Shown in pieces: positions 42,252-50,724 of a stretch of DNA of 64,000 nt. The stretch covers positions 62,001 through 126,000 of the forward strand of contig JAHLLK010000002.1 in NCBI GenBank assembly GCA_020444165.1. The letters run 5' to 3'. The first letter of the stretch is position 1; each line of letters opens with the position of its first letter. The position numbers and the translations under genes were made by a program. The notes beneath the pieces were generated by a model. It made no database searches. It had not been told where the DNA came from and was given only the letters and a program-made list of their open reading frames with translations. This stretch comes from Deltaproteobacteria bacterium (GTDB lineage: Bacteria > Desulfobacterota > Desulfarculia > Desulfarculales > Desulfarculaceae).

Positions 42252-43220
42252 ATGCAGCGTATCCTGGTAACCGGCGGGGCCGGCTCCATCGGCTCCTACG
42301 TGTCGGAGTATTTCCTGGAGCGGGGCCACACGGTTACGGCCCTGGACAACGGGACTTCCCGCAAGGTGGAGCATCTGTTCGACACCGGCCGGTTCCGGTT
42401 CGTGCAGGACAGCATCATGAGCCGGGACGTGGTGTCGCGCCTGGTGTCGCAGAACGACATCGTGGTGCATTTGGCTGCCATCGCGGACCCCAAACGCTAT
42501 GTCACCGAGCCATTGAACGTGCTGAACGTCAACGTGAAAGGCTCGCTGACCCTTTTGGAGTACTGCGCGCAGTACGACAAGAAGGTGATCTTCGCCTCCA
42601 CCAGCGAGGTGCCGGGCAAGAACCCCGCGGTGCCCTGGAACGAGGAAGCCGACCGGGTGCTGGGCCCGCCCAACATCAACCGCTGGTGCTACTCCACGGG
42701 CAAGGCCCTGGTGGAGCATTTCCTGCATGCTTATGGCCAGCAGGAGGGGCTGAAGTTCGTGATCATGCGTTTCTTCAACGTGTACGGCCCGCGGTGCGAC
42801 GATTTGGGCCAGGGCCGGGTGCTGCCGATCTTTTTGGAGAAGTGCTTGTCGGGCCAGCCGCTGGTGATCCACGGCGACGGCGCCCAGACCCGCTGCTTCA
42901 CCTTCATCGAGGACACGGTGCGGGCGGTGGTGGAGCTGAGCCTGAACCCCGCGGCCGAGGGCCTGTGCTTCAACATCGGCAGCGACCGGGAGACCACCAT
43001 CCTGGAGCTGGCCCAGACCCTCTTGAAGGTGGGCGGGTTTGCCAACGAGCTGGTGTTCCAGCCCCACGTGGAGGTTTTCGGCAAGAGCTACGAGGACATT
43101 CCGCGGCGCATCCCGGACGTGAGCCGCATCCGCCAGGTCATCGGCTGGGAAGCCACCACCAACCTGGAGGAGGGCTTGGCCAAGACGGTGGAGCACTACC
43201 GCCAGCCGTCGGCCCGCTGA
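42252..43220 (+). CDS. NAD-dependent nucleotide-sugar epimerase/dehydratase
   Basis: 322 residues of the extended SDR fold. Cofactor loop: ILVTGGAGSIGSYVSEYF. Active site: FASTSEVPG with the conserved Ser/Thr and the Tyr-x-x-x-Lys in CYSTGKALVEHF. The substrate-binding half has MRFFNVYGPRC and GDGAQTRCFTFIEDTVRAVV. It is close to UDP-glucose 4-epimerase and UDP-glucuronate decarboxylase-type enzymes; exact substrate cannot be fixed. Coupled to the upstream GNAT gene. Confidence 0.9.
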   Translation: MQRILVTGGAGSIGSYVSEYFLERGHTVTALDNGTSRKVEHLFDTGRFRFVQDSIMSRDVVSRLVSQNDIVVHLAAIADPKRYVTEPLNVLNVNVKGSLTLLEYCAQYDKKVIFASTSEVPGKNPAVPWNEEADRVLGPPNINRWCYSTGKALVEHFLHAYGQQEGLKFVIMRFFNVYGPRCDDLGQGRVLPIFLEKCLSGQPLVIHGDGAQTRCFTFIEDTVRAVVELSLNPAAEGLCFNIGSDRETTILELAQTLLKVGGFANELVFQPHVEVFGKSYEDIPRRIPDVSRIRQVIGWEATTNLEEGLAKTVEHYRQPSAR

Positions 43221-43316
43221 GCGGCCGGACAGCCTCGCCCGAGGTCCCCGCACCGAGCCGGATGTGGCCCGGGAGGCGGGGCGCCGCTTTGAGTGTGGTT
43301 TGCTACGACCTTGAAC

Positions 43317-43340
43317 CCCCCGCTTCGGCGGGGGTTTTTT
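43317..43340 (+). terminator. Rho-independent terminator of the GNAT/epimerase operon
   Basis: CCCCCGC and GCGGGGG arms around TTCG, followed by TTTTTT. Confidence 0.9.
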
Positions 43341-43503
43341 GTTGGGGGCGGGGAGAGGGCCTGGGCAGGGGCCGGGCCGCGGTGGTATTCTCTGGCCTTG
43401 ACGCGGGAGAGGGCCCCGGCTTGCCGGGGACAATAAGGAGCAAGGGGCGGCGAAGAGCCGCCAATGGACCGGGCGGGGAGCCGCCCGGAAGCAAGGAGAA
43501 CCC

Positions 43504-44106
43504 ATGCTGGATTGTCGAGGGCTGGCCTGTCCGCAGCCGGTGCTCCAGGCCAAAAAGGCTTTGGAGGAGCAGGCGTTGGAGCAGGTGGAGGTATTGGTGG
43601 ACAATGAGGCCGCCAGCATCAACGTGAGGCGTTTCCTGGGCACCCGGGGCTTTGCCACCGAGGTGGCGAAGCAGGGGGCGGATTACCTGGTGAAGGGCGA
43701 GAAGGACGCCTCCCTGACCCCGAGCGAGGGGCCGGCGCCGGAGGAATACACCTGCGCCCCGGGGAGCGGCGGACGGCAGCTCGTGTTCGTGCGCTCGGAG
43801 ACCCTGGGCCGGGGTGACGACGCCCTGGGGGCCGGGCTGATGAAGAACTTCCTGGCCACCCTGGGCGAGATGGGCCCGGCCTTGTGGCGGATCATCTTTG
43901 TCAACGGCGGGGTGAAGCTCTGCGTGGCGGGCTCGCCGGTGCTGGAATCCTTGCAGGGGCTGGTGCAGAACGGGGTGAGCATCCTGGTGTGCGGCACCTG
44001 CCTCACCCACTTCGGGCTGCTGGAGCAGAAGCAGGTGGGCGAGACCACCAACATGCTGGACGTGGTGACCAGCCTGCAGGTGGCGGACAAAGTCATCACG
44101 GTCTGA
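43504..44106 (+). CDS. yedF: YedF-type sulfurtransferase-like selenium metabolism protein
   Basis: 200 residues in two domains. Residues 1-72 are a TusA/SirA fold with DCRGLACPQPVLQAKKALEE (the persulfide Cys in the CPQP motif). Residues 90-200 are a DsrE/F-like domain (FVRSETLGRGDDALGAGLMK to LVCGTCLTHFGLLEQ, with the VCGTC pair). This two-domain form is the one linked to selenium metabolism. AAGGAGAACCC is the ribosome site. Transcribed alone. Confidence 0.92.
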   Translation: MLDCRGLACPQPVLQAKKALEEQALEQVEVLVDNEAASINVRRFLGTRGFATEVAKQGADYLVKGEKDASLTPSEGPAPEEYTCAPGSGGRQLVFVRSETLGRGDDALGAGLMKNFLATLGEMGPALWRIIFVNGGVKLCVAGSPVLESLQGLVQNGVSILVCGTCLTHFGLLEQKQVGETTNMLDVVTSLQVADKVITV

Positions 44107-44230
44107 TTTTTTTCCTTCCGGCCGCTGGCCGCGCCTTTTTCTTTTCTGAGTTATCGAAAATAGCAATCGATAAATTAGTTAGTGATAGTTAACGACGATT
44201 ATGTCGCGCAGGACTGGTCTGTTAAAGGGC

Positions 44231-44268
44231 AAAAAAAAGCCCGGCCAGGGAGCGGGGCTCCCCCGGGC
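44231..44268 (-). terminator. Minus-strand terminator of the creA-ppnP pair
   Basis: GCCCGG (44239-44244) pairs with CCGGGC (44263-44268), with an inner GGGAGC / GCTCCC stem; on the minus strand the stem is followed by a run of eight T. Confidence 0.85.
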
Positions 44269-44293
44269 CGAGCGGTGTGGTCTGGGTGGGGGG

Positions 44294-44575
44294 CTACTTG
44301 TAATAGCAGAGGTAGGAGGAGTCCACCGGAACCTCCAACTGGAACTTCTGGTTGGCCGCCACCTCGAAGCGGTCAAAGGGCTTGAACTCCTGCCAGTCAT
44401 CGCGGCCGGGCAGTTTCACTTTCAGGAGTCCGCTGGTGACCACCATGATCTCGATGGTGGAGGTGCCGAACTCGTAGGAGCCCTTGGCCATGACCCCGGC
44501 GGTGGCCGGGCCGTCCGCGGATACGAAGCCGATGGATTTTACGTTGCCGTCGAAATATTGGTTGCTTTTGAGCAT
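44294..44575 (-). CDS. ppnP: Pyrimidine/purine nucleoside phosphorylase PpnP (DUF1255)
   Basis: 93 residues, the full length of this cupin-fold family: [19 protein letters not shown], then [20 protein letters not shown], then [20 protein letters not shown] and the C-terminal SYLCYYK. It splits nucleosides with phosphate. It starts 15 bases after the creA stop on the same strand. Confidence 0.95.
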   Translation of the reverse strand: MLKSNQYFDGNVKSIGFVSADGPATAGVMAKGSYEFGTSTIEIMVVTSGLLKVKLPGRDDWQEFKPFDRFEVAANQKFQLEVPVDSSYLCYYK

Positions 44576-44590
44576 CTTGCGCCTCGGGGG

Positions 44591-45145
44591 TTAGTTGGTG
44601 GGCGAGGGGGAGGGAGCCGGGGTGGGCTCCGAGACACCGGGCATGGTGGGGCTGGGCGCGTTGCCGGGCCAGGCCATGAGCGGCACGGTGCTGATGCTGT
44701 TCTTGGGGCTGCCTTCCAGCACCCGGTCGCTGTAGGCCACATAGACCAGGACCCGGCGCACGGGGTCATAGAAGCGCACCACGTTGAGCTTCTTGAAAAG
44801 CAGGCTGCGGCGTTCGTCAAAGACCCGCTCGCCCTGCTTCAGCTCGGACAGGAACTTGATGGGGCCGACCTGGCGGCAGGCGATGCTGGCGTCGCTGGTG
44901 TCCTCGGCCACGCCCAGCTCGCCCTTGATGCCGCCGGTCTGGGCCCGGCTGAGGTGGCAGGCCACGCCTGAGACCTTGGGATCGTCAAAGCCGTCCACCA
45001 CAATCTTGTCGTTGGGGCCGAGCCAGCGGAAGTTGGTGCTCACCGAGCCGGTGGAGCCGCGGTCCGGGCGGCCAAAAAGCCACCAACCGCCGAACACCGC
45101 CACGGCGATCAGGCATAAGCCCAGGATGCCGAAGAACTTTTTCAT
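44591..45145 (-). CDS. creA: CreA family protein
   Basis: 184 residues: an N-terminal signal/anchor ([20 protein letters not shown]), then the CreA domain ([76 protein letters not shown]). It ends in a Pro/Ser/Thr tail. CreA is a periplasmic protein of unknown function. ATG 45145 has an AGGAGACG ribosome site. Operon with ppnP. Confidence 0.92.
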   Translation of the reverse strand: MKKFFGILGLCLIAVAVFGGWWLFGRPDRGSTGSVSTNFRWLGPNDKIVVDGFDDPKVSGVACHLSRAQTGGIKGELGVAEDTSDASIACRQVGPIKFLSELKQGERVFDERRSLLFKKLNVVRFYDPVRRVLVYVAYSDRVLEGSPKNSISTVPLMAWPGNAPSPTMPGVSEPTPAPSPSPTN

Positions 45146-45279
45146 GCCGGGATCGTCTCCTTTCCCCGCGGGGGAAGTGGTCAGCGGGCGCGGGGTGTGG
45201 GGGAATAGTGACGAATGCCGCGCCGGGAGACAAGCGCAATTTGAGGCCGATGCACGGCATTTGCGAAAGTATCGATGTA

Positions 45280-45430
45280 TAGCAGGCTGTTGAAAAACAG
45301 CCTGATAGGCGCGCCAGGGACGGTGCGCCAAATTGCGCGGCCTTGAAAAGGCAAGCAATTTGTCCATCTTGGCAAAACCACGCTTTTGCCAACCAGCTTA
45401 AGATGCACGGTGCAGGACGCACCGTGCATC
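45280..45430 (-). repeat. Multi-hairpin element, copy A3 (chimeric, reverse orientation)
   Basis: On the plus strand: H5 45280-45307 (AGCAGGCTGTT / AACAGCCTG), H4 45308-45329, H3 45329-45362 (CAAATTGC / GCAATTTG), H2 45369-45392 (TTGGCAAAA, loop CCACGC), H1 45402-45430 (GATGCACGGT / ACCGTGCATC with GCAGGACGC in the middle). The H5 end is that of family A, but H1 is the B/C type. Confidence 0.85.
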
Positions 45431-45519
45431 ACCCTCAATTTGGGGCCGGTGAATGATTGTTTTAGATGTATACCAATATAAACAGTAAGTTAATTAATCT
45501 CTTGGGTGCCGGTTGCGTA

Positions 45520-45662
45520 CCATCGGCCCCGAGCGAGCCAAAATGGGCAGTGATTTTTGAGCCCGGGCAAAACCAAGGCCTCCGGCAAGCCTTGCTCGCC
45601 GAGGTGGGGTCACGTTTTTGCCCAGACCACAAGCCGGGCGGCGCGGGGCGCATTGGTCAGCG
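45520..45662 (-). repeat. Multi-hairpin element, copy E (decayed, reverse orientation)
   Basis: A GGGCAAAA / TTTTTGCCC stem encloses the same nested block seen in copy B (CCTCCGGCAAGCC..TTGCTCGCCG, then GGTGGGGTCACG). It is preceded by a weak H3-like CAAAAT / ATTTTTG and followed by a diverged H1 (GGCGGCGCGGGGCGCAT). Only H2 is well preserved. Confidence 0.6.
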
Positions 45663-45893
45663 TCCTTATTTAGCCCCCGGACGGCGGCCAGGGGGCCGGA
45701 GGGCGTGTTATATTTAGCCCCGGCGACCCGGGGGGGCGGGGGCTGTTACCGGGTTGCGACACCTGCCATGGCCTTCGGTTGAACCACCTTGGGACCGCCC
45801 CCCATGGCGTGAGCGGGATCAAGCGGCAACAGCCATACGTTAACACAGCACTCGCGGCAGGCCCCGGCGGGGCCCGCGGAGTGAGGGACGAGC

Positions 45894-46976
45894 ATGCGTC
45901 TACCCGTGGATCGTTGGGTGAAAAAGGGCCTCTTCCGGCTCTACGCACCCTTGGGCTGGGCCCGGCGGCCCAACAGCGTCACCCTGGACGTCACCCGGCG
46001 GTGCAACTTGCGCTGCGCCATGTGCTTTTATTACGGCGACGAGAGCCGGCACCTGCCCGAGGTGGCCGAGCTTTCCGCGGCCGAGATCATCAGCCGGGTG
46101 GTGGACCGGGTGGGCCGGGTGGACTACAACCTGAGCGGTGGCGAGCCCTTTGTGCGCAGCGACCTGCCGGAGATCCTCACGGCGATCCGCCGCCGCAAAT
46201 GCGGGGTGGCCGTGGCCACCAACGGGACCTTGCTGAACCAGGCGCTGATCGAGCGCATCGTGGGCGAGAACCTGCTTACGGGCATCAGCTTTTCCATCCA
46301 GGGAGGGGAAGCCACCCACGACCAGGTGACCCGGGTGCCCGGGTCCTTCCAGCGGGCCACGGGCAACCTGGCCAAGCTGGTGGCCGAGCGCGAGCGCCAG
46401 GGGGCGCGCGAGCCCCGGGTGAACATCTCCTGCACGGTGGGGCACGGCAATTTCGGGGTGGTGCGGGAACTGGCCGGGCTGAAGGACAGCCTGGGGGCGG
46501 ACACCGTGAACTTCAGCCACTGCTCGTTCGTGACCCCCAACGTGGCCGCCCGGCACCAGGCGGCCCTGGAGCGGCTGGAACTGGCCTGCCACCCCGACTA
46601 CGACGAGCTGATCACCGGCCCGCCCCTGGTCTCTGCCCCGCCGGAGGACGTGGAGGAGTTTTTGGCCGATATCCGCGCGCTGCGGGCGGCGGGGGCGGAT
46701 TTCCAGACTTGGCCCTCGGGTTACACCGAGGACGACGTGCGGCGGCACTACCTGGACGAGGACTGGGTGTACCGGCCCTACTGCAACTACCCCTTCCGCA
46801 GCCTCCGGGTGGGCCCGGACGGCACCATCACCCCCTGCCTGGGGCACGTGGTGGGCAATCTGCGCGAGACCGACGTGCGGGCCATCTGGAACAACCGGGC
46901 CTTCCGCCGCTTCCGGGCCATCCTTTACCGCGAGCGGCTGTTCCCGGGCTGCTTCCGCTGCTGCAAGCTGAAGTGA
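45894..46976 (+). CDS. Radical SAM/SPASM domain protein
   Basis: 360 residues. Radical SAM motif CNLRCAMC near residue 39, then YNLSGGEPFVRSD. The C-terminus has a SPASM-like set: PYCNYPFRSLRVGPDGTITP, CLGHVVGN, and PGCFRCCKLK at the very end. Such enzymes modify peptides or carbohydrates, or act in cofactor assembly. GGGACGAGC precedes the ATG. It stands alone after a repeat-rich 750-base gap (45146-45893) that holds copies A3 and E but no other gene. Confidence 0.85.
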   Translation: MRLPVDRWVKKGLFRLYAPLGWARRPNSVTLDVTRRCNLRCAMCFYYGDESRHLPEVAELSAAEIISRVVDRVGRVDYNLSGGEPFVRSDLPEILTAIRRRKCGVAVATNGTLLNQALIERIVGENLLTGISFSIQGGEATHDQVTRVPGSFQRATGNLAKLVAERERQGAREPRVNISCTVGHGNFGVVRELAGLKDSLGADTVNFSHCSFVTPNVAARHQAALERLELACHPDYDELITGPPLVSAPPEDVEEFLADIRALRAAGADFQTWPSGYTEDDVRRHYLDEDWVYRPYCNYPFRSLRVGPDGTITPCLGHVVGNLRETDVRAIWNNRAFRRFRAILYRERLFPGCFRCCKLK

Positions 46977-47020
46977 GGGGCCCCGGCCGCACCGGACGGA
47001 CGCCGGGCCGGGGCAGGCTC

Positions 47021-47434
47021 CTACTCGAACTCGAAGTCCTTCGCCAAGAGCCCCAAGGCCCAGAAGGACAGGGCGGCAACGGTGAATTCCAGCACCGCCT
47101 TCCGGAAGGTCCCCCGGGGGGCGCTGGCGACAAAGGCCTCGGTCAACTCCACGGCCCGGTTGGCCGCGGCCCAATCACCCGCCGAGGGATTACCCCTGAG
47201 GTTGTCCAGGAAGGCGTGCAGCTCCGGCGAGGCCACCACGCCACAGGCCTGGCCGGTGCGGAAAAAGGCGATCAGGTCGGCCATCATGGCCAGCACCACG
47301 CTGCGCTCCGGCGGTGCGGCCGCGCCGGCCAGGGCGGCCCGCCCGATGCGCTGGGACGCGGCGGCCACCCATTCCCGCCAAGCGGTGGGCCGGGCGTGCA
47401 GGTTCTTCAACCATTCGGCAGTGGTTTCTTCCAT
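47021..47434 (-). CDS. Small helical protein of unknown function
   Basis: 137 residues from ATG 47434 (a TTG six codons earlier is possible). Composition is Ala-rich and helical: WLKNLHARPTAWREWVAAAS, LAMMADLIAFFRTGQACG, AVELTEAFVASAPRGTFRKA, ending in a hydrophobic SFWALGLLAKDFEFE. No domain recognised. It is convergent with the radical SAM gene; a GCCCCGGCC / GGCCGGGGC stem at 46980-47014 lies between. Confidence 0.55.
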   Translation of the reverse strand: MEETTAEWLKNLHARPTAWREWVAAASQRIGRAALAGAAAPPERSVVLAMMADLIAFFRTGQACGVVASPELHAFLDNLRGNPSAGDWAAANRAVELTEAFVASAPRGTFRKAVLEFTVAALSFWALGLLAKDFEFE

Positions 47435-47606
47435 GGGAACGTACCTGGCCAAGTTTCGCTTCTCCTTCGCACGGAAATGGTGGTGAACGGTCCGGACCGC
47501 GGCCCTAGCCTAGCATCAAAAATTCTCCGTTGGTAGATGCAGCCCTGTATTTCGCCCGCGAGGCCCTTGCGTCGGGAGCGTAATGCCTTTGCCGCGTTGC
47601 TTTTCC

Positions 47607-47635
47607 TTGGTCCGCTGGTAAGCGTTCCCTATAAT
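47607..47635 (+). promoter_or_regulatory. Sigma-70-type promoter candidate for the FAD oxidoreductase
   Basis: TTGGTC and a perfect TATAAT separated by 17 bases. It lies 186 bases before the start at 47821 in the gap 47435-47820, which holds no other gene I can support. Confidence 0.5.
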
Positions 47636-47820
47636 TTTCTTAACAGGGTAGGGAAGACCACCATACCACCCCGCCGAAAAGGCCGGCTCCGGTTCGTCGC
47701 GGCCGTGCGCGGGGGGGCAGACAACACACCACGAGCAAAAAGAATATTCATTTTATCCCTGATTATCCGGGCGCGGGCCCAAGGGCGCGCCGTTTCGCCC
47801 GGTCAGATGGGAGAGGGCTC

Positions 47821-49251
47821 ATGGCTGAGGGAGTCAAGGTCGCCACGCTGGGGGGAGGCGAGGTAGAGATCACGGGCGAGGAGTTGCGGGACCTGGGGAA
47901 CCGCCTGCGGGGCCGGGTGGTCACGCCGGCCGACGCGGATTACCACCAGGTGCGCCGCGTGTGGAACGGCATGGTGGACAAACGACCGGCCCTGATCGTG
48001 CGCTGCCGGGGGGTGGCCGACGTGAAGGCCGCGGTGGATTTCGCGCGGGAGCGGGGCCTGTTGACCGCGGTGCGCGGCGGCGGGCACAACGTGGCCGGCC
48101 GGGCGGTGGTCAACCAGGGCCTGGTCATCGATTTGTCGGACATGCGGGGGGTGTACCTGGACCCGGCGGGCCGGGTGCTGCGGGCGGAAGCCGGCGCCAC
48201 CCTGGGGGACGTGGACCACGAGACCGCGCCCTTTGGCCTGGCCCTGGCCATGGGGGTGGTGGCCGAAACCGGGCTGGCCGGGCTGACCCTGCACGGCGGT
48301 TACGGCTGGCTGAGCCGGGCCCACGGCCTGGCCGTGGACAACCTGATTTCCGCGCAGGTGGTGACCGCCGACGGCCGGGTGTTGAACGCGGGGGCCCGGG
48401 ACCACGCGGACCTGTTCTGGGCGCTCAAGGGCGGCGGCGGCAACTTCGGGGTGGTGACTTCCCTGGAATATCATGTGCATCCGGTGCCGGACACCAACTG
48501 GGTGGCCCTGGTGATGTACGATTTGGCCGAGGCCTGGCCCGTGCTGCGGGGCTTGCAGGATTATATGCGGGACGCGCCGCGGGAGTTGGCGGTGCTGGCC
48601 AGCTTCTGGGCCGTGCCCGAGCATCCGGACGTCCCCAAAAACCTGTGGGGAAAGGACACGCTGTGGGTGGCCGGGGTGTTCCACGGCCGCCCCGAGCTGG
48701 GCGAGGAGGCGGTGCGGCCGCTGAAGGAGCTGGGCACGGCCATGGCCGACCTCTCGCACACCACGGACTGGCTGGGGGTGCAGAGCCTGTTCGACGGCGA
48801 GTACCCGGACGGCCGGCGTTATTACTGGAAGGCCACCTACGCGGACGGCCTCACCCAGGAAATGGTGAATTACCTGGCGGCGGTCACGCCCCAGCGCCCC
48901 TCGCCGCTCAGCTCCCTGGATGTGTGGTTCCTGGGCGGCAAAATGGCCGACATGCACCCGGCGTCCACGGCCTTTGCCCAGCGGGCCAAGCCCAACCTCC
49001 TGGCCCTGGAGAGCAACTGGGACGACCCCTCGGCCGACCGCACCAACATCCTCTGGACCCGGGAGGTGTTCGGCCGCCTGCGGGACATGGCCGGGGCCGG
49101 CGCGTATTTGAACTTCCCGGGCTTTGGCGAGGAGGGCGAGGAGCTGCTGAAGGCGGCCTACGCCCGCAACCTGGCGCGGCTGAAGGAGATCAAGAAGATC
49201 TACGATCCGGGGAACTTCTTCCAGGGGAACTTCAATATCGCGCCGGCGTGA
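47821..49251 (+). CDS. FAD-linked oxidoreductase, berberine-bridge type
   Basis: 476 residues. The FAD-binding domain (PCMH type) has ALIVRCRGVADVKAAVDFAR, then TAVRGGGHNVAGRAVVNQGL, whose His is the likely covalent flavin attachment. GYGWLSRAHGLAVDNLISAQ and the GGGGNFGVVTSLEY motif follow. The C-terminal BBE segment ends IKKIYDPGNFFQGNFNIAPA, the family's typical finish. These enzymes oxidise alcohols, sugars or reduced aromatic compounds with oxygen or another acceptor. Substrate unknown. A purine-rich stretch follows the stop. Confidence 0.9.
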   Translation: MAEGVKVATLGGGEVEITGEELRDLGNRLRGRVVTPADADYHQVRRVWNGMVDKRPALIVRCRGVADVKAAVDFARERGLLTAVRGGGHNVAGRAVVNQGLVIDLSDMRGVYLDPAGRVLRAEAGATLGDVDHETAPFGLALAMGVVAETGLAGLTLHGGYGWLSRAHGLAVDNLISAQVVTADGRVLNAGARDHADLFWALKGGGGNFGVVTSLEYHVHPVPDTNWVALVMYDLAEAWPVLRGLQDYMRDAPRELAVLASFWAVPEHPDVPKNLWGKDTLWVAGVFHGRPELGEEAVRPLKELGTAMADLSHTTDWLGVQSLFDGEYPDGRRYYWKATYADGLTQEMVNYLAAVTPQRPSPLSSLDVWFLGGKMADMHPASTAFAQRAKPNLLALESNWDDPSADRTNILWTREVFGRLRDMAGAGAYLNFPGFGEEGEELLKAAYARNLARLKEIKKIYDPGNFFQGNFNIAPA

Positions 49252-49359
49252 GGGGGGAGAGAGAAGAAGGAAAGGGGAAGCAGGTAAGGAAAAAAGGGAA
49301 GATGGGTTAGCGCGGGGGGCGTCCGGGGGGCGCTCTCCGCGGGTGGTCTTCCCCGCCTT

Positions 49360-49799
49360 GATGGCCACCTCGAAAAGCACGATAAATTGCGCTGGCCACA
49401 GTCCAGAGACTATGTAGAGCGGATGCACCGCGCCCTCTTGGACGAGCATTCCGCATCAAAGGGCGCAAAAAGTGGTACCAGGCCTTGGAGGAGATGCAGC
49501 AGGACCTAGCAGGGTGTTGAAAAAGACCATCCATGGCCTTTTTCAACCCATCTTGGCAAAAGCGTCGTTTTGCCAAGATGGACAAATTGCTTGCCTTTTC
49601 AAGGCCGCGCAATTTGGCGCGCCCTCCCCGGGGTCCCCAAACAAGCTGTAGCTTGTTTGGGTTGGTCCATGGCGCGCCCCGCAGGCTGTTTTTCAACAGC
49701 CTGCTAGAAGCCTTCTTGGAAACCTACAATACGAAGCGGCCCCACCAGGGCCGCAACGCGAAAGGCAGAACCCCTCACAGACCTTCTTTGCCGGCCTGA
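49360..49799 (+). pseudogene. IS481-type transposase C-terminus, interrupted and frameshifted
   Basis: Reading +: HLEKHDKLRWPQS, YVERMHRALLDE, then after a one-base loss near 49447-49452 FRIKGRKKWYQALEEMQQDL. The frame is then broken by hairpin element A4 and resumes with EAFLETYNTKRPHQGRN and KGRTPHRPSLPA, stop at 49797. These are the last about 85 residues of an IS481/IS3-like DDE transposase. The rest of the gene is missing. Removing A4 with one CTAG joins DL to EAF in frame. Confidence 0.85.
49506..49707 (+). mobile_element. Multi-hairpin element, copy A4, inserted in a transposase remnant with CTAG duplication
   Basis: CTAG occurs at 49506-49509 and 49704-49707; between them is a 194-bp element with ends CAGGGTGTTGAAAAA and (reversed) CAGGCTGTTGAAAAA. 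H1 49516-49547, H2 49548-49581 (14-bp CCATCTTGGCAAAA stem, loop GCGTCG), H3 49583-49616, H4 49616-49678 (GGCGCGCC arms with a nested CCAAACAAGCT / AGCTTGTTTGG hairpin), H5 49680-49707. It has no coding capacity. Confidence 0.92.
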
Positions 49800-50328
49800 A
49801 GAACTGAAACCGGAAACCGAAAAGATAGAAATCGAACAGGTAGCCGAAACATACCCGGTAGGAGGCGACTGTCAAGCAAATACGGTCACTGTACACTTCA
49901 TGTTGTTGTCTCACCTTGACCAAAGCCCAACCAAGCTGCAAACTTACTGGGATTGATATTCTTTAAGCACTTTACAACTTAATGGCCTATGCCTGTATGT
50001 CTCCTGTATGTCTAATGTCCCGTAATCACTCGGGTGGTCCGACACGCTCCCATTTATGACCTTTCTCTTGCGTGGGGGGGAGTGGCGTATCGCCTGGTTC
50101 TATCGTGACCTGGCGCGGCTTGGGTAAATGCCCTCCTCTCGGACCGCGCTCTATATACTCTCCGGGACGGCTGGGCTTCTCTCCTGGCTTTTGTAACTTG
50201 CTCACGTTATCCTCCAGCCATATAAATTACAGATTGTTAACGATATGCACTCTATATGGTGTTGTCAAAGTATTGAAAGCCAATATGAGGTGTTTTTCAG
50301 AGATATAGAAGTACAATGTCGCGGAGAT

Positions 50329-50427
50329 TTAGGCAGCCTGCGGCTGATCCGAGAAAAGGATCAAAACGCCCAATAATGTCTTCAGCCACAGCGGCAAGCC
50401 CCACACTTCATGCTTCACTGAGGTGAT
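50329..50427 (-). pseudogene. Fragment of a paralogue of the membrane protein at 58.6 kb
   Basis: The minus strand reads ITSVKHEVWGLPLWL, then KTLLGVLILFSDQPQAA and a stop. Aligned with residues around VWGLPRWLEIVLGLLILLSD of the intact protein encoded at 58613-59701, 22 of 32 residues are identical by my count. Upstream the frame meets stops, so it is a relic. It shows that a second copy of that gene once lay here. Confidence 0.7.
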
Positions 50428-50663
50428 TTGGCCTCAAATGGCCGCAAATATCTATGCATCCTGCATATCCAAGTTCCAACCAACAACACGGCGCGGCTCA
50501 TATTGAAGCCTACCGCATATTCAGGTTTTTTCCGATTCCATTTTACGCAAAAGCTTCTATCGTGTTTGCGGCCGCAACGGAGCCGGGCGTTCATTATAAT
50601 AAAGTTATCGCGCTCGGGTAATAATTGCAGTTGTTTGGCTGGATAATACCGGGGCGCGACTTC

Positions 50664-50691
50664 TTTGATGTCACCGTCTTATGGTTATAGT
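50664..50691 (+). promoter_or_regulatory. Promoter candidate for the CHAT gene
   Basis: TTTGAT and TATAGT with a 16-base spacer, 34 bases before the start codon. Confidence 0.35.
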
Positions 50692-50724
50692 TAAAGAGCC
50701 TTAACGCACCACTCCGGAGCTTCC

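Larger units (their letters stand above)
49800..50724. other. Relatively AT-rich, non-coding relic region
   Basis: Between the transposase remnant and the CHAT gene there are 925 bases of lower G+C without an intact gene. It contains a gene fragment at 50329-50427 and a promoter candidate at 50664-50691, each listed separately. Short open frames such as 50428-50646 lack ribosome sites and recognisable products. Confidence 0.55.

Noticed and set aside
44151..44173. TTATCGA / TCGATAA inverted repeat as another operator like that at 15443
   Set aside because: It has a 9-base rather than 7-base spacer and lies between convergent gene ends, where an operator has no gene to control.
50428..50646. 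72-codon plus-strand frame before the CHAT gene
   Set aside because: Lies in the relic zone, without ribosome site or family features.
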